From: Adiantum capillus-veneris
Taxonomy: Eukaryota; Streptophyta; Polypodiopsida; Polypodiales; Pteridaceae
Length of the DNA stretch: 64,000 nt
Assembly: GCA_014529385.2 (NCBI GenBank)
Contig: CM043948.1
Coordinates: forward strand, 79,243,291-79,307,290
Direction of reading: 5' to 3'
Below are positions 50,085 through 60,560 of the stretch, in pieces. The position numbers were made by a program, and so were the translations under genes. Each line of letters starts with the position of its first letter. The stretch's first letter is position 1. A model generated the notes under the pieces. That model saw nothing but the letters and a program-made list of their open reading frames with translations, ran no database searches and was not told where the DNA came from.

Positions 50085-52180
50085 CTAAGGACTGGCTGGC
50101 TTGGGTGATTTGGCAACCTTCTTTGGCAACATGAATGGTAGCTTGAAAGGTGAGCTAGGTGCCTCCCCCTTACTGTTCTTAAGTGTACGACGCTTTTGAA
50201 CCTTGAATTTCAATGGTGAGTGGAATGGATGGCCCTTTGTATCTGCTCTTTTTTTTGCAGGGCTCTCTTGGTGGGACTCTTCCCCTTGGCAGTCTTCTTG
50301 GTGGGACTCTTCCCCTTGGCAGTCTTCTTGGTGGGACTCTTCCCCTTGGTAGGGATCTTCTTCTTGGTAGGACTCTTCCCCTTGGCAGGGATCTTCTTCT
50401 TCGTGGGACTCTTCCCCTTGGTAGGACACTTCTTGTGATCCTTTTTCTTTGTATGGATCTTCTTTGCAGGACTTTTCTTCTTCTGATCCATTTGCATCCA
50501 AACCTTTGGTGGCTCTACCTTTCTTTGGTGGCAACGGAAATTCTGGATCATTTGGATTTATTGATCTTTCCAACACCATAGAAACAGCCTTCTCTCTCAC
50601 CCACGTGACCCAAGACTCTGGATAGTCATGCAACTGAAAAAATAGAAAAAGGAACTAAAGGACATGAGTACATACATACATAAAACATAAAAATAAATAC
50701 ATGAGCCACACACTTACAATGAGTGTAGTCATCCGGCACCTTGACTCAAGATATCTCCATGCATTGGCAAGCACCCTCCATCCACAAAATGTTGAGTCTA
50801 TCTGTAAAGGCACTTTTTGATTGTAGTACTTGAAAGCTTCTATATTGTAATCCTTATTTGTGGTACTCAGGTGACCAACAATAAGTTTGGCAGCACTGCA
50901 AGAAGACATTGAATCAAAAAGCTACTAATAGAAAACAATGGGCCATCAAGCATAGATTATGCTTCATACTTACAGTTTAGTTCTCCCATGGATACTTGAC
51001 AATGAATTCATAATAAGATTTCAATGTCCTCTACAAAATAAAAAACAATTAGCTAAGAATACCACAAAATGTTAAAAATAACATGTAAGGAATTAAGATT
51101 TACCCTTCAACATAGGGGTATAATATGTAATTGCAGGTCAGCATGTTAAAATCTTCAAAAAAACTTGAAAGGGTTCCTTGCTTGTTAAAAAGGCACTGTG
51201 TCACTAGAGGGTCAAGTATGGAAATTTGCATAGCTAGAGCCTCTGGTAGATCCCTCATAAGACACCTGGAAAAGAAAACACAAGCCCCAATGAGCCCCTT
51301 GTGCCTAGGCATCTTGCACATGCACTAATAATTAGCAAAGGAGCAACACATACCTGAGACAGATAAAGAGCACAGTGTCACCAAGCTTAATGTTGGGATT
51401 TACAAGCAGACTTGTGTCTTGAGGGAATATGTCCAAATACGCCTCAGTATCTCCAAACAAGGAGACATCCACCACCATTTGGCTTGTGACTTTTTCATAA
51501 AGAAGAGAGTTGGATGCTCTTAAAATTTCAGCTTGCTCTTTAAGGATAGCATCCTCTGATATCATGTCTTGCTCCCTCTCAACCTCCTTTCTTGCTTTGA
51601 TATCCTTGGCCTTTCTTGTCTTGTACTCATGTGTAACATCCTCAATGACAACCCTAGAATCTTTCTGCTGCCTGGAAGGAGGGATGTTTAAAATTTGGAA
51701 GGCTCTAAGATCCTCACTAGGAATGAGCTCAAGATCCTTATCAAACTTGTACCTTAGCCTTGACACAAGCACAAAATCTTTGCTCATAAGTGTGACCCTG
51801 TGAGCAAATGCAGCTGCAATGTAGCTATCATTCATAAAGTCTATGAGAAAATCCTCAACAGCTTCCTGAAGGCACATCACAGCTTGAGATTGCCACCTTA
51901 CTGAGACAAAAGTTTTGATATTCATCATGCTTACAAGTCTATCTGATATCTCTTTGACAACTCTCATGAAAGAGAGCTTTGGAATCAGTAGACAAGTAGA
52001 CTTTTGTGCTTTTCTTATTTCTCTTAGGGATTTCACCTGATAATTCAACATTTTTCTAGCAGTGGGCCTCTGACGAGGTAGTGGAGGGGGTGCTTTCTCT
52101 AGATCTTTCTCAACATCATCTATTTCTGGATCAATTGGGGTTTGGTAGACCTTCCTTGTAGTCTGCTTAGTCCTCGCCAT
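50085..52180 (-). CDS. Divergent histone H3-like protein with long C-terminal extension
   Basis: The start MARTKQTTRK at 52180 keeps the canonical H3 tail start; an in-frame upstream ATG exists at 52204. Exon 1 (52180-51354, 275 codons) holds a histone fold: SLREIRKAQKST (~51-62), LLIPKLSFMRVVKEI (~64-78), a loop 1 longer than in H3, WQSQAVMCLQEA (~96-107), HRVTLMSKDF (~127-136), then a Lys/Glu coiled region (190-230). The GTATGT donor joins in phase to exon 2 (51265-51104). Exon 3 (about 51030-50974) has a TAA in the best frame. Exon 4 (50895-50718) and exon 5 (50633-50085) join in phase. Exon 5 has Glu/Gln-rich repeats and a Lys/Pro-rich end. H3 family membership is clear by motif; function is unknown. 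LLIP and the long loop 1 recall CenH3. Whether it is an active gene or decaying is open. Confidence 0.72.
50260..50470 (-). repeat. 30-36-bp tandem repeat in the last exon of the H3-like gene
   Basis: About six units of GCCAAGGGGAAGAGTCCCAC (20 nt core) on the minus strand. In the frame that joins the upstream exons it reads GEESHQED-type acidic repeats. In the next frame it reads KGKSPTKK, the SPKK-type DNA-binding motif typical of histone H1 tails. Both frames are open. Confidence 0.8.
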
Positions 52181-52235
52181 TTGGGTCACAAAACACCGCA
52201 CCATGCGATAGATGCGTCACCCACAACCTGCAAGA

Positions 52236-52660
52236 TGTACCTATCGCGCCGTGTGTGAAGAGAATGATATTGGGGAGAGACACAAACACGACACGATAGA
52301 AGGCTGACCCATGCTCTGGAGTATTTCCTTATCGTGTCGTATGTGAGCACCGGAACTTCCAAAGAAAGCAAACAAAAAGACCTGTACGACGCGATAGAGG
52401 CACACCCACACCCTAGAACATGACCGTATCACGTCGTATGCAAGCTTTGGAACTTTTAAATAAGCCAAGCAAAAAGACCTGCACGATGCAATAAGGGGCT
52501 CACCCAGACTTTGCAACATGCCCGTATCGCATCGTATGGGATGCTTAGACTTTTTCAATAAATCAAGACATAAGACCTGCACGAAGCGATAGTAGGTCCA
52601 CCCACATGCCCAAACACATCCGGGTCGCGTCATTTGAGAAGAAGCTTGGCTTAGTGGACA
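52236..52660 (-). repeat. ~97-bp tandem hairpin repeats in the H3-like gene leader
   Basis: Four units start at 52288, 52386, 52483 and 52581, a period of 97-98. Each holds an 11-bp inverted pair: 52288-52298 with 52330-52340 (perfect), 52386-52396 with 52427-52437, 52483-52493 with 52525-52535, and 52581-52591 with about 52623-52633 (weaker). A partial unit lies at 52240-52200 and overlaps the upstream ATG. The array lies between the TATA box and the start codon, so it is expected to be transcribed as leader RNA. Confidence 0.8.
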
Positions 52661-52805
52661 AACGCACAGCTCGTATCGTGTCGTATTGGCGGGGATGGGT
52701 AGTGTGTGTCGGTGGACGAAAGAATGTAGAAAGTGCGAGTAGTTGAGGACAACACGACGCTAATGTGGATTATGGGAGAAAGCAAAGAATGAGCACGTGA
52801 TAGGG

Positions 52806-52914
52806 CTTTATATACATCCGACCATCCGTACGACGACCGTTGTACGTAGGCCACGTGGCACGTCTGCATGGCTGACACGTGCCAATAACGGTCATATTTT
52901 GGACCCTATATAAA
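52806..52914. promoter_or_regulatory. Bidirectional promoter: opposed TATA boxes with two G-boxes
   Basis: The minus strand reads TATATAAAG at 52814-52806 (for the H3-like gene). The plus strand reads TATATAAA at 52907-52914 (for gene Y). Between them are two CACGTG G-boxes (52852-52857, 52876-52881) and CCAAT at 52882. Spacing of the TATA boxes is about 100 bp. G-boxes are bound by plant bZIP/bHLH factors, but which factor acts here is not known. Confidence 0.65.
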
Positions 52915-52994
52915 TCTTGGTCTCAAATGTTATTAATGTTGCACGTTTACTTGTCCCATACGATGCGATTTATTACTAGTATTTGTCTACTAGT

Positions 52995-53270
52995 CCTCTC
53001 GTCCTGCACGACGCGCTTGTTCGCATTTGCACACCGGTGGTCCATCCTCTATCAAGTCGTTCGGGGTTCTTGTTGGTCGCTTTGGTGTGCCTTCGTCCCG
53101 CACGACACGCAGGTAGGCAGTTGCACAGCCGGGGTCCAGCGTCTATCGCATTGTTTGGGATTCAAGTTGGTCGCGTCGGTACTCATTTGCAAGCGTTGGG
53201 GTCAGCCTCTATCGCGTGGTTCTAGTTTCTCATTGGCATTGACACGACGTGATCCGAGAAAGTTGCCAAT
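52995..53270 (+). repeat. ~97-bp repeats in the gene Y leader
   Basis: Two to three diverged units (from about 53001, 53099 and 53184) with GCACGACRCG at the start and a CCTCTATCGCGTNGT-like block 60 nt later. In the sense of gene Y they carry the same motif order that the opposite array has in the sense of the H3-like gene. The hairpin arms are less well preserved here. Confidence 0.6.
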
Positions 53271-53430
53271 CTTGGAACCCACCCCTATCACTTTGTGCTA
53301 GTGAGGTTCTGAGACCCAATCTTGGGCGCTCTGTTCTCAGTTTAGCCCTCCCCCTCATCGCTCTATTTTGATTTGGGTGTATTTCCCGACCTTGTACCTA
53401 GTAGCTTCACCTGTCGACTTTTCCTCTACC

Positions 53431-54681
53431 ATGAACGAAGGCCGGGAGGAGATTTTGGAGGAGAGTCCAAGTGAGAAACTATTGGTGGCTCTGATGGATG
53501 GTGGTGACATGGAGGTGTACACCAAAGCATATGAAATATTCAACCCTGTGTTTGATCTTGCAGCTTTGTTAGACCATTTGAAGGACTTCTTGGCAGAAGA
53601 ATTCAAAGAGTTTGAAGAGGCAGTTGAAGGCAAGTGTTTGGTTTTAGATGGCAAGACTTATTGTCATCTAACCAAATTTATTGTCATCTAACCAATTGAG
53701 AAAAGCAAAGTAGCAAGGAGGTTTGGAAGATTTTCTAAGAAGACTTCCTTTGTTTGTCCACCTACCATTTCTTGTCAATTACATTTAAAGTTTTGTGACC
53801 TTGTTCCAAAAGAAGTTGCCTTTCTTTTCTTTTTGTTCCTTAAAGTTGACATGCAAGGCAAAGCTGATGAAGTGAAAGATACAGATGAGGCAACAAATAA
53901 AAATGTTTCCACAGTTTTGCAGCTTGAGAAAAGTGAAATTCTAGAAGAGGAGGAAGCAATAGAGTGCAAATTTTGATGTGGCTCAATTTAGAGCTAGTAT
54001 TGTCATTGATGAGCCAACAGATGAGGTAGAGGTATATGAAGCTTCCCTTACCATTCCAAACCTTCCCTACTTCTATATCAATGGGAAAGAGTATATCCCT
54101 CTCCATCATATCCAGTGTTTGCTTAATATGAGGGAGGACTACTGTATTGCAACCATTTCTGAAGCTTCTAAGGTGGCCAAAGATTTTATTGACACAGAAG
54201 AAGAGTCAAAAGAGGAGTTTTTGGCACTTGATCTTCAGACATCCAATAAAGATTTTATTCCTGCTCCTGATGCACTTTCTCTATGCATGAGAAGAGTGGA
54301 AGAGGAAAAACCTTCCCTCAAAGATGAGGATTTTGAGAAGAGGCTTGTTGAACTTGGCATCCAATCTTTTGGCAGAGACTTTAAGCTGAAAAAAATTGGA
54401 AAGAAAGTTGACATAAGAGAGATGACCGGATCATGCAATCTCCTTCAAGAAAAAGTCATTGCCAAAGATGAGTTGCAAAAGGTGATCTCCCTTCTGAAAT
54501 CTTTCTTTTTTTTCAAGTTGGTTTTAATTACTCATTGCAGATTGAACTCCTTGACAAAGACAATTTTCTTGGGAGAGCTAAAGGCTTGAGAGGGAAAGCA
54601 ATAGAGGGCTCTTCAAGAAGGGATTCCTCCTCTCTCATGCACTACACATATGTACATACACATGCATGTTGCATCGAATAA
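53431..54681 (+). pseudogene. Gene Y: unidentified gene divergent from the H3-like gene
   Basis: ATG at 53431 (MNEGREEILEESPSEKLL). The frame is open to a TAA at 53689-53691 that lies in a 20-bp tandem repeat, and continues in the same frame to about 53974. A one-base shift then leads into FDVAQFRASIVIDE...SFGRDFKLKKIGKKV. A GTGATC donor after 54481 and the acceptor CATTGCAG at 54540 join in phase to a last exon ending with TAA at 54679-54681. The protein is acidic, with a predicted helical middle (DLAALLDHLKDFLAEEFKEF). I recognise no domain. Two lesions suggest decay, or sequencing or annotation differences. Confidence 0.5.
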
Positions 54682-55504
54682 AGGATTTCCCATTTTCCAG
54701 AGCCAGGTGGTTACGTGGGGCCCACATGTGTACGTGTAGGACAGCGTGTACATAGTACATTGATTTTCATCATTACCAGTATCAGTGTGTTTTCCTATAA
54801 TAATGAGGAGTTGGTGGAGCATAAAACTTCAACGGGCATACGCCATGAGGTAAGCAAGTGCGTTAAGTAACATCCAGTGGCATCAGGAGGACGAATGGGA
54901 TCAAGACTTGCACGTGGAGAAGTGAGGACACAAAGTGGGTGTTTTCTTGTGAGGAATTATGCAAAAAGGTCATCATAAGAGCTATATTTGGGGGCCACTT
55001 CACGTGATTGCGGGATGCATTATTGAAAAAAGTTGAGTGCCAAGTGTGCGGATGGATGTAGAAGGGTGACAAAAACGCACTGCGTGGCCATTTTTTGGCC
55101 TGTTCGGGGTCCGTTTGAGGTCAATCAAAAGGCCAAAGGTGTCAAAGGAATAAAGTGAATTGTGGACACGAAAAAACCAGGAAAAAATGGATACAAGAGG
55201 AGCAACAGCCGCAACTTAGTTTTTGCTGTTTTAGGAGCCTGTTTTGGCCATGAACTGCTCATCCGAGGTCGGATTTGAGCACATTGATATTGTAAACTGG
55301 GGTTTTTTGCCGTTCCAGATGCAATGGTTCTACCCATTTTTCAAAATTCCTCATTGTTTTTTTTTTCTATTTTGCCTGTGTAAGTTTCTCTTGTGAGCGA
55401 AGCCTCTACTCTAATTTGTGATTGTATCTGGCATATTTTATCCATATTGTGTGAGCTATTTGCCCCATTGGTATTGGCCCAAGCTCAATTGTATCTAAAC
55501 ATCA
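54682..55504. other. No gene seen
   Basis: Unremarkable sequence between gene Y and the truncated edge of copia copy 2. No ORF with recognisable similarity and no repeat structure. Confidence 0.6.
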
Positions 55505-58500
55505 AAAACCGTAGTTGTGAAGACTACCCTGTACTCAGCCTCATAACTCAAAGTGGCCACAGTAGGTTGCTTCTTGCTCAACCATGATATACATGAACTA
55601 CCAAGCATGAAACAAAAACCACTTGTGGACACTCTCATGTCAAAACAACCAGCCCAATCTGAGTCCGAAAAAGCATGTAAGTCTGGCGACAATGATCCCC
55701 CTTGGGATAAAACAAGCCAACATGTAAAGTGCCACTAAGGTAGCAAAAAATCCTATTGATAGCCTGCTAATGCTTAGACCTTGGGCTATGCATAAATCTG
55801 CTGACCTGTGAGACTGCAAATTGAATATCCGACCTCGTGTTGCATACATAAATGAGGCAGCCAACAGCAGTTTTGTGAAGAGTGACATCAGCAGGATTGC
55901 CAGCATCATGTAGACTAAACTTCAAACCTGTTACCATGGGAGTGGCAATAGGTTTGCAATCCTCAAGTCCAAACTTACATAGCAATGTCTCTATGTAACT
56001 TTTTTGACACAAGGCAATACCACCATCACACTGCTTAAATTGTATACCCAAGTAATGATGCAACATCCCCAAATCTTTCATCTTGAAATTAGCATTCAAA
56101 TCAGCCTTAAATTCAGCAATATGTCTCTCATTTGGTCCAGTGATCAGCAAATCATCAACATAAAGAACCACAATGAGCAGTACATCACCCTCACGCTTTA
56201 CATACAATGTGCTTTCTGTTGGACTGTTACGAAATCCTTGTTTGGCCAAATGAGTGTCAGCTTTCTCATACCAAGCACGAGGAGATTGCTTCAATCCATA
56301 CAAAGCCTTGTTACATTTGCACACTTTGTCCTCTTGTCCTTTTATGACAAAACCGCGAGGTTGCGTTACATAAACTTCCTCAAATATGTCACCATTCAAG
56401 AAAGTAGTGACAATGTCTGATTGATGTACATCCCAACCTAAATGAGTTGCCAATGCACATAGAAAACGCACAGTAGTCATACGGCAAGTGGGAGCAAAAG
56501 TCTCTTCATGTGCATAACCCTTTGCAACAAGTCGAGCCTTATGGCGATCGATCTCACCATCCGGTTTGCGTTTCAACTTGTAAACCCACTTCGTACCAAT
56601 GGCCTTTTTGCTAGGAGGCAAATCACATAAAGTCCATGTGTCATTCTCTATAAGTGCATCATATTGTGATTGCATGGCAGCCATCCAATTTTCTAAATTC
56701 TCTGCTTCATCAAAGAACAGAGGCTCCTCAACATCATGTAAACTAGACACAGCCAAAGCATAACAATCTGATGCATAAGATGCATAGCGAGAGCCTGAAC
56801 GAGTACGACTAGATAAAGGTGCATCCAATTTACTATCACGCAAAGTGTGCACCAGCCATTTTGGCATACCTCTAGCCTGCTCATTTTCAGCCCTTTCCTC
56901 ATCAAGTACATCATGTACATCTGCATTAGTAATAGGCTGATCTAGAACATTTTCAGAAACCCCCATAGGATGTACATTTGCCTCATTGGAACTTACATTC
57001 GTATTCCCACCACTGAAAAGAGGCAACAAAGTGTCATAAATGTCCTGTGAGCTTACATTACTAACTCTAGTACATGACAGCAAGGGCTGAACAGAATCTT
57101 CCACAAACACTACATCCCGAGAAACCAGAATATGTTTTTTTTGCGGATGATACAACCTGTAACCTTTGCTTTTGGCACTATAACCAACAAAAATACATTT
57201 GACAGCCTTGTCATCCAATTTTCTGCACAGCACTTGTGGCACCAAAGAATATGCCAAACAGCCAAAAACACGCATGTGCTCAATAGAAGGCTTTCTATCA
57301 TGCCATGCTTCATATGGAGTAATAGACTTCAAAGCTTTCGTAGGACACCTGTTAAGTACATAAGTGGCACACATGATGGCCTCAAGCCAAAAAGAATGTG
57401 GCAAATCTTGACTTTTGACCATACATCGTGCCATTTTCGTAAGCGACCTATTTTTCCTCTCAGCAACACCATTTTGCTGAGGTGTATAAGGCACTGTACA
57501 TTGGTGTTTTATCCCACCACTAGCCAGAAATGCAGCAAATTCATGAGACATATACTCCCCCCCTCGATCGGAACGGAGGGTTCCCATAGTATATTTCCAA
57601 ACATTTTCAGCCATAGCCAAAAATTGTTTGAAGCACATAAAAACTTCGGACTTCGCTTTAAGTGGAAATACCCATGCATGCCTAGAGTAATCATCAATGA
57701 AAGTCACGAAGTACAGGTAATTTCCCAAGGACGGAGTTTGCATGGGCCCACAAACATCACTATGCACAAGCTGCAACCTGCATGTGGCTCGAACTGAACC
57801 ATCCTTTGGAAACTTAGAACGCTACATCTTACCCAAAATACAGCCTTCACAAACATGTTTGACAGGTGCTTCAAGAGGCGGCAAAGAAGCAATCATATCA
57901 AATTTCTGCAAACGCAGCAAACTGGAAAAAATTAGATGACCAAAACATTCATGCCAAATTTTTGCATCTGAAATAGCCCTTGAATCTGCAACAGCATTTG
58001 CAAAATTTTGTCCACACTTGTCATACAAAGTGAGCTTATACAGCCCACAGCTCAAAAGGCCAGATACAACAATTTCATCACCAAAACTGAGATCATGAAC
58101 TGTACATCTGTCATCCACAAATTTGACTACAAGTCCAAGTCTAGCAAGTGCAGATACAGACAAGAGATTCTTCTTGATCCCAGGTACATAAATTGCATCA
58201 ACAAGTGTGAAAGAACTGCCATTAGCAGCAGTATGAACAATTTTTCCAACTCCCTGAACTAGATAAGAGGCATTTTTGGCACAAGTGACTGAATCTCCAT
58301 GAGGGACAGACTCGAGAGAGGTAAACAATTCACGATGTGAGGTAATGTGCTTTGTAGCACCACTATCGAAATACCACACATGCGAATCTGCAACAACTGA
58401 CAAACATGCATCATGGACAGCAGGATTGTAAGTGCACTATGCACTAAAAGCCCATTCTGCATCAACATCATCATTACAATCTCCTTTTACAGAAGACTCA

Positions 58501-59433
58501 ACAATGGCTGCATTTGTAGTGGAACCACCATTTGCAGTGGAACCACCCTCTTTCTTCTTAGCCTCTTTTGCCTTCAACTCAGGACACTACTTGATCAAGT
58601 GATCATTAGCTTTACAATAATGGCAACACATCTTCTTTTTGCCCTTATCACCAGAATTTCTAGACGAAGTGTTGCTAGCAGAAGTATTAGGAACAATATT
58701 TTTTCCACTCGCAGCAGAACCATAAGAAGTGGCTGCATTGTTGTTCTTTGAGAAGCAATAAAAGCCTGTTCAACTGCACGCTGCGTAGTCCTGTTTTTTC
58801 TTGAAAGTGACTCTTGCAACAGTAATGTGCATAATGCATCAAACTTGACAACTTCAGGATTTCCTTGGGTCATAAGTCTCCAAGTACTAGCAAAAGTCTG
58901 GTAAGAATCTGGTAAGGCATCAAGAACTTCACCTGCAGAAATAAGTTGCTCATTGATATCCTTGACACTAGCAAGGAAAGTGTCCATATCATCTTCCTCA
59001 TGCATAATCTTCGACTCCAGCTCTTTACGCAACAAAGCAATTTTAGCCTCATTGCGACTTGCATAAAGACCAGCCAAAATGTCCCAAGCCTGTTTTGCAG
59101 ATTTTGCTGAACGGATGTGAGGAACAATGGTGCGCTTCACAGACAACACAATCAATGCATGAGCCTGCACATCCTTAACATCTCAATGATCTTGTTCTAC
59201 TGTAGGCAAAACAACTCTAACAGCAACAATCCTTGCAGCAAGACCTGCAACATCCTCAACATCGCCTACATCCTCAGAACCAGGACGTACATCAGTGCCC
59301 TGCACAATGTTCTAGACGCCCTTTGATACAAGAACATGTTGCATCATATAAGCGCACATAGGGTAGTTGTCCCCATCCAACCTGTCCTCAGCAACAAACA
59401 TCTTGAACACATCTGTGTTGTTGTTGTCAGTCA
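55505..59433 (-). pseudogene. copia gag-pol polyprotein, copy 2 (broken)
   Basis: Same domain order as copy 1. The protease FDSGATKH and integrase LRSDRGGEYMS are intact here, and RT (YVDDLL) reads through without the frameshift of copy 1. Lesions are different: TAG at 57822-57824 (Gln in copy 1), TAG near 58438 (Glu), TAG near 58590 (Ser in the zinc knuckle), an in-frame 30-bp deletion near 58925, and loss of the end of RNase H. Confidence 0.85.
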
Positions 59434-59971
59434 TGGTAAATGCTGCACCTGATGTGAAAGCTAACCATAGAAGAATATAAGGCACCTGTTATGAAGAAAA
59501 AGAGACTGACAAAAATTCTGCACAAAATGACGAAATAGCCTGTGCAGTATTGCATGTAGTGGAAACGGAGGCCGAAATGAGCCCAAATCGAAAATCTGAG
59601 CAGACCAAGCTCTACGAGTGTCCCCAAAGTATTTTTCGACCTGCGAACGCTTGCCAAAGCTCACTAAAATTGGAGAAAGTGAGCAAGCGTGTACTGGAGC
59701 TGTTGGTGACTAAGCTCAGGAGGACGCAACCTGCTTTGATACCAATTGTTGGAATTAGGGTTGCAGAGAGACACACACAGCTTGGAGAAGATGAAGGAAG
59801 CTCAAGGCACACAATAGCGAGTGTATTACTTAGTGTGCAATGGAAAGATAGATAGCCCTAGAGTGATGGGCATATATATAATGCTCGGGGGGAAAACCTC
59901 CTAAAGAGGGAAAAATGCCCCGGCGGTCCTAGTGTGTTCACACACATCACTACCACATGTATATGGTAACA
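55505..59971 (-). mobile_element. Ty1/copia element, 3'-truncated (copy 2)
   Basis: Same family as copy 1. The 5' LTR is at 59747-59971 with the primer site beside it. It ends abruptly inside RNase H at about 55505, and no 3' LTR is present. The right edge abuts a Ty3 LTR at 59972. Confidence 0.85.
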
Positions 59972-60306
59972 GAGAATACACACACAAACACACACAGAAG
60001 GAAAGCCCAAGACTCAAGAGGCATAGAGGACACATGTCAAGCCTCTAGCCATGTTGCCCTCATAGTGTGTCTGAATCCTATTGGATGGCCTTTAGGGAGG
60101 TCCAATGAGAATTTTGATGCATTTAAATAATTAATTAATCTCTCTCTTTCAAAGGGGGAAAGAAGGACACTTGTCCAAATTCTACCTCTATTGCTAGATA
60201 TGACCAAAGCTTGTGATTGGTTAGGCCTTTTATGGGCCAATGGGATGCATGCTAGAGTAAAGAGAGAGAGGGTCAACCAAGGCAAAGAGGAGTCCTCCTT
60301 TTTTCA

Positions 60307-60340
<34 letters not shown>

Positions 60341-60342
<2 letters not shown>

Positions 60343-60443
60343 ATTACAAAAAATTTGGACTCTAGAAGGGGCCCTATAAGGAGGTTTGACTTTGCCTCTC
60401 TTGTCCAAAGTGGGAAACCCAGTGAAGTGAGAAAGACACATGC

Positions 60444-60475
<32 letters not shown>

Positions 60476-60560
60476 CATTACGGAAAGTTTGGACTCTAGA
60501 AGGGGCCCTATAAGGAGGTTTGACTTTGCCTCCTCTGTCCAAAGTGGGAAACACGGTGAA
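60341..60560. repeat. 134-bp tandem duplication with (CA)n runs
   Basis: Two units, each (CA)n followed by CCATTAC and TTTGGACTCTAGAAGGGGCC (at 60354 and 60488), with a period of 134 bp. The second unit is the left end of the MITE at 60481-60931. Confidence 0.8.

Noticed and set aside
50718-50895. Possible Ulp1/SENP cysteine protease end (Q-IDSTF-CG) in exon 4 of the H3-like gene
   Set aside because: Only the Gln and Cys-Gly spacing fits. No His-Trp or catalytic Asp context is visible, so the match may be chance.
52241-52633. 130-codon minus ORF across the leader repeats, with recurring peptide blocks
   Set aside because: Unit length is 97-98 nt, so frames drift between units. It lies between the TATA box and the H3-like start, and the covariation favours RNA structure over coding.
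52288-52660. CRISPR-like regular repeats
   Set aside because: The repeats are contiguous and diverged, without unique spacers, in a eukaryotic nuclear context.
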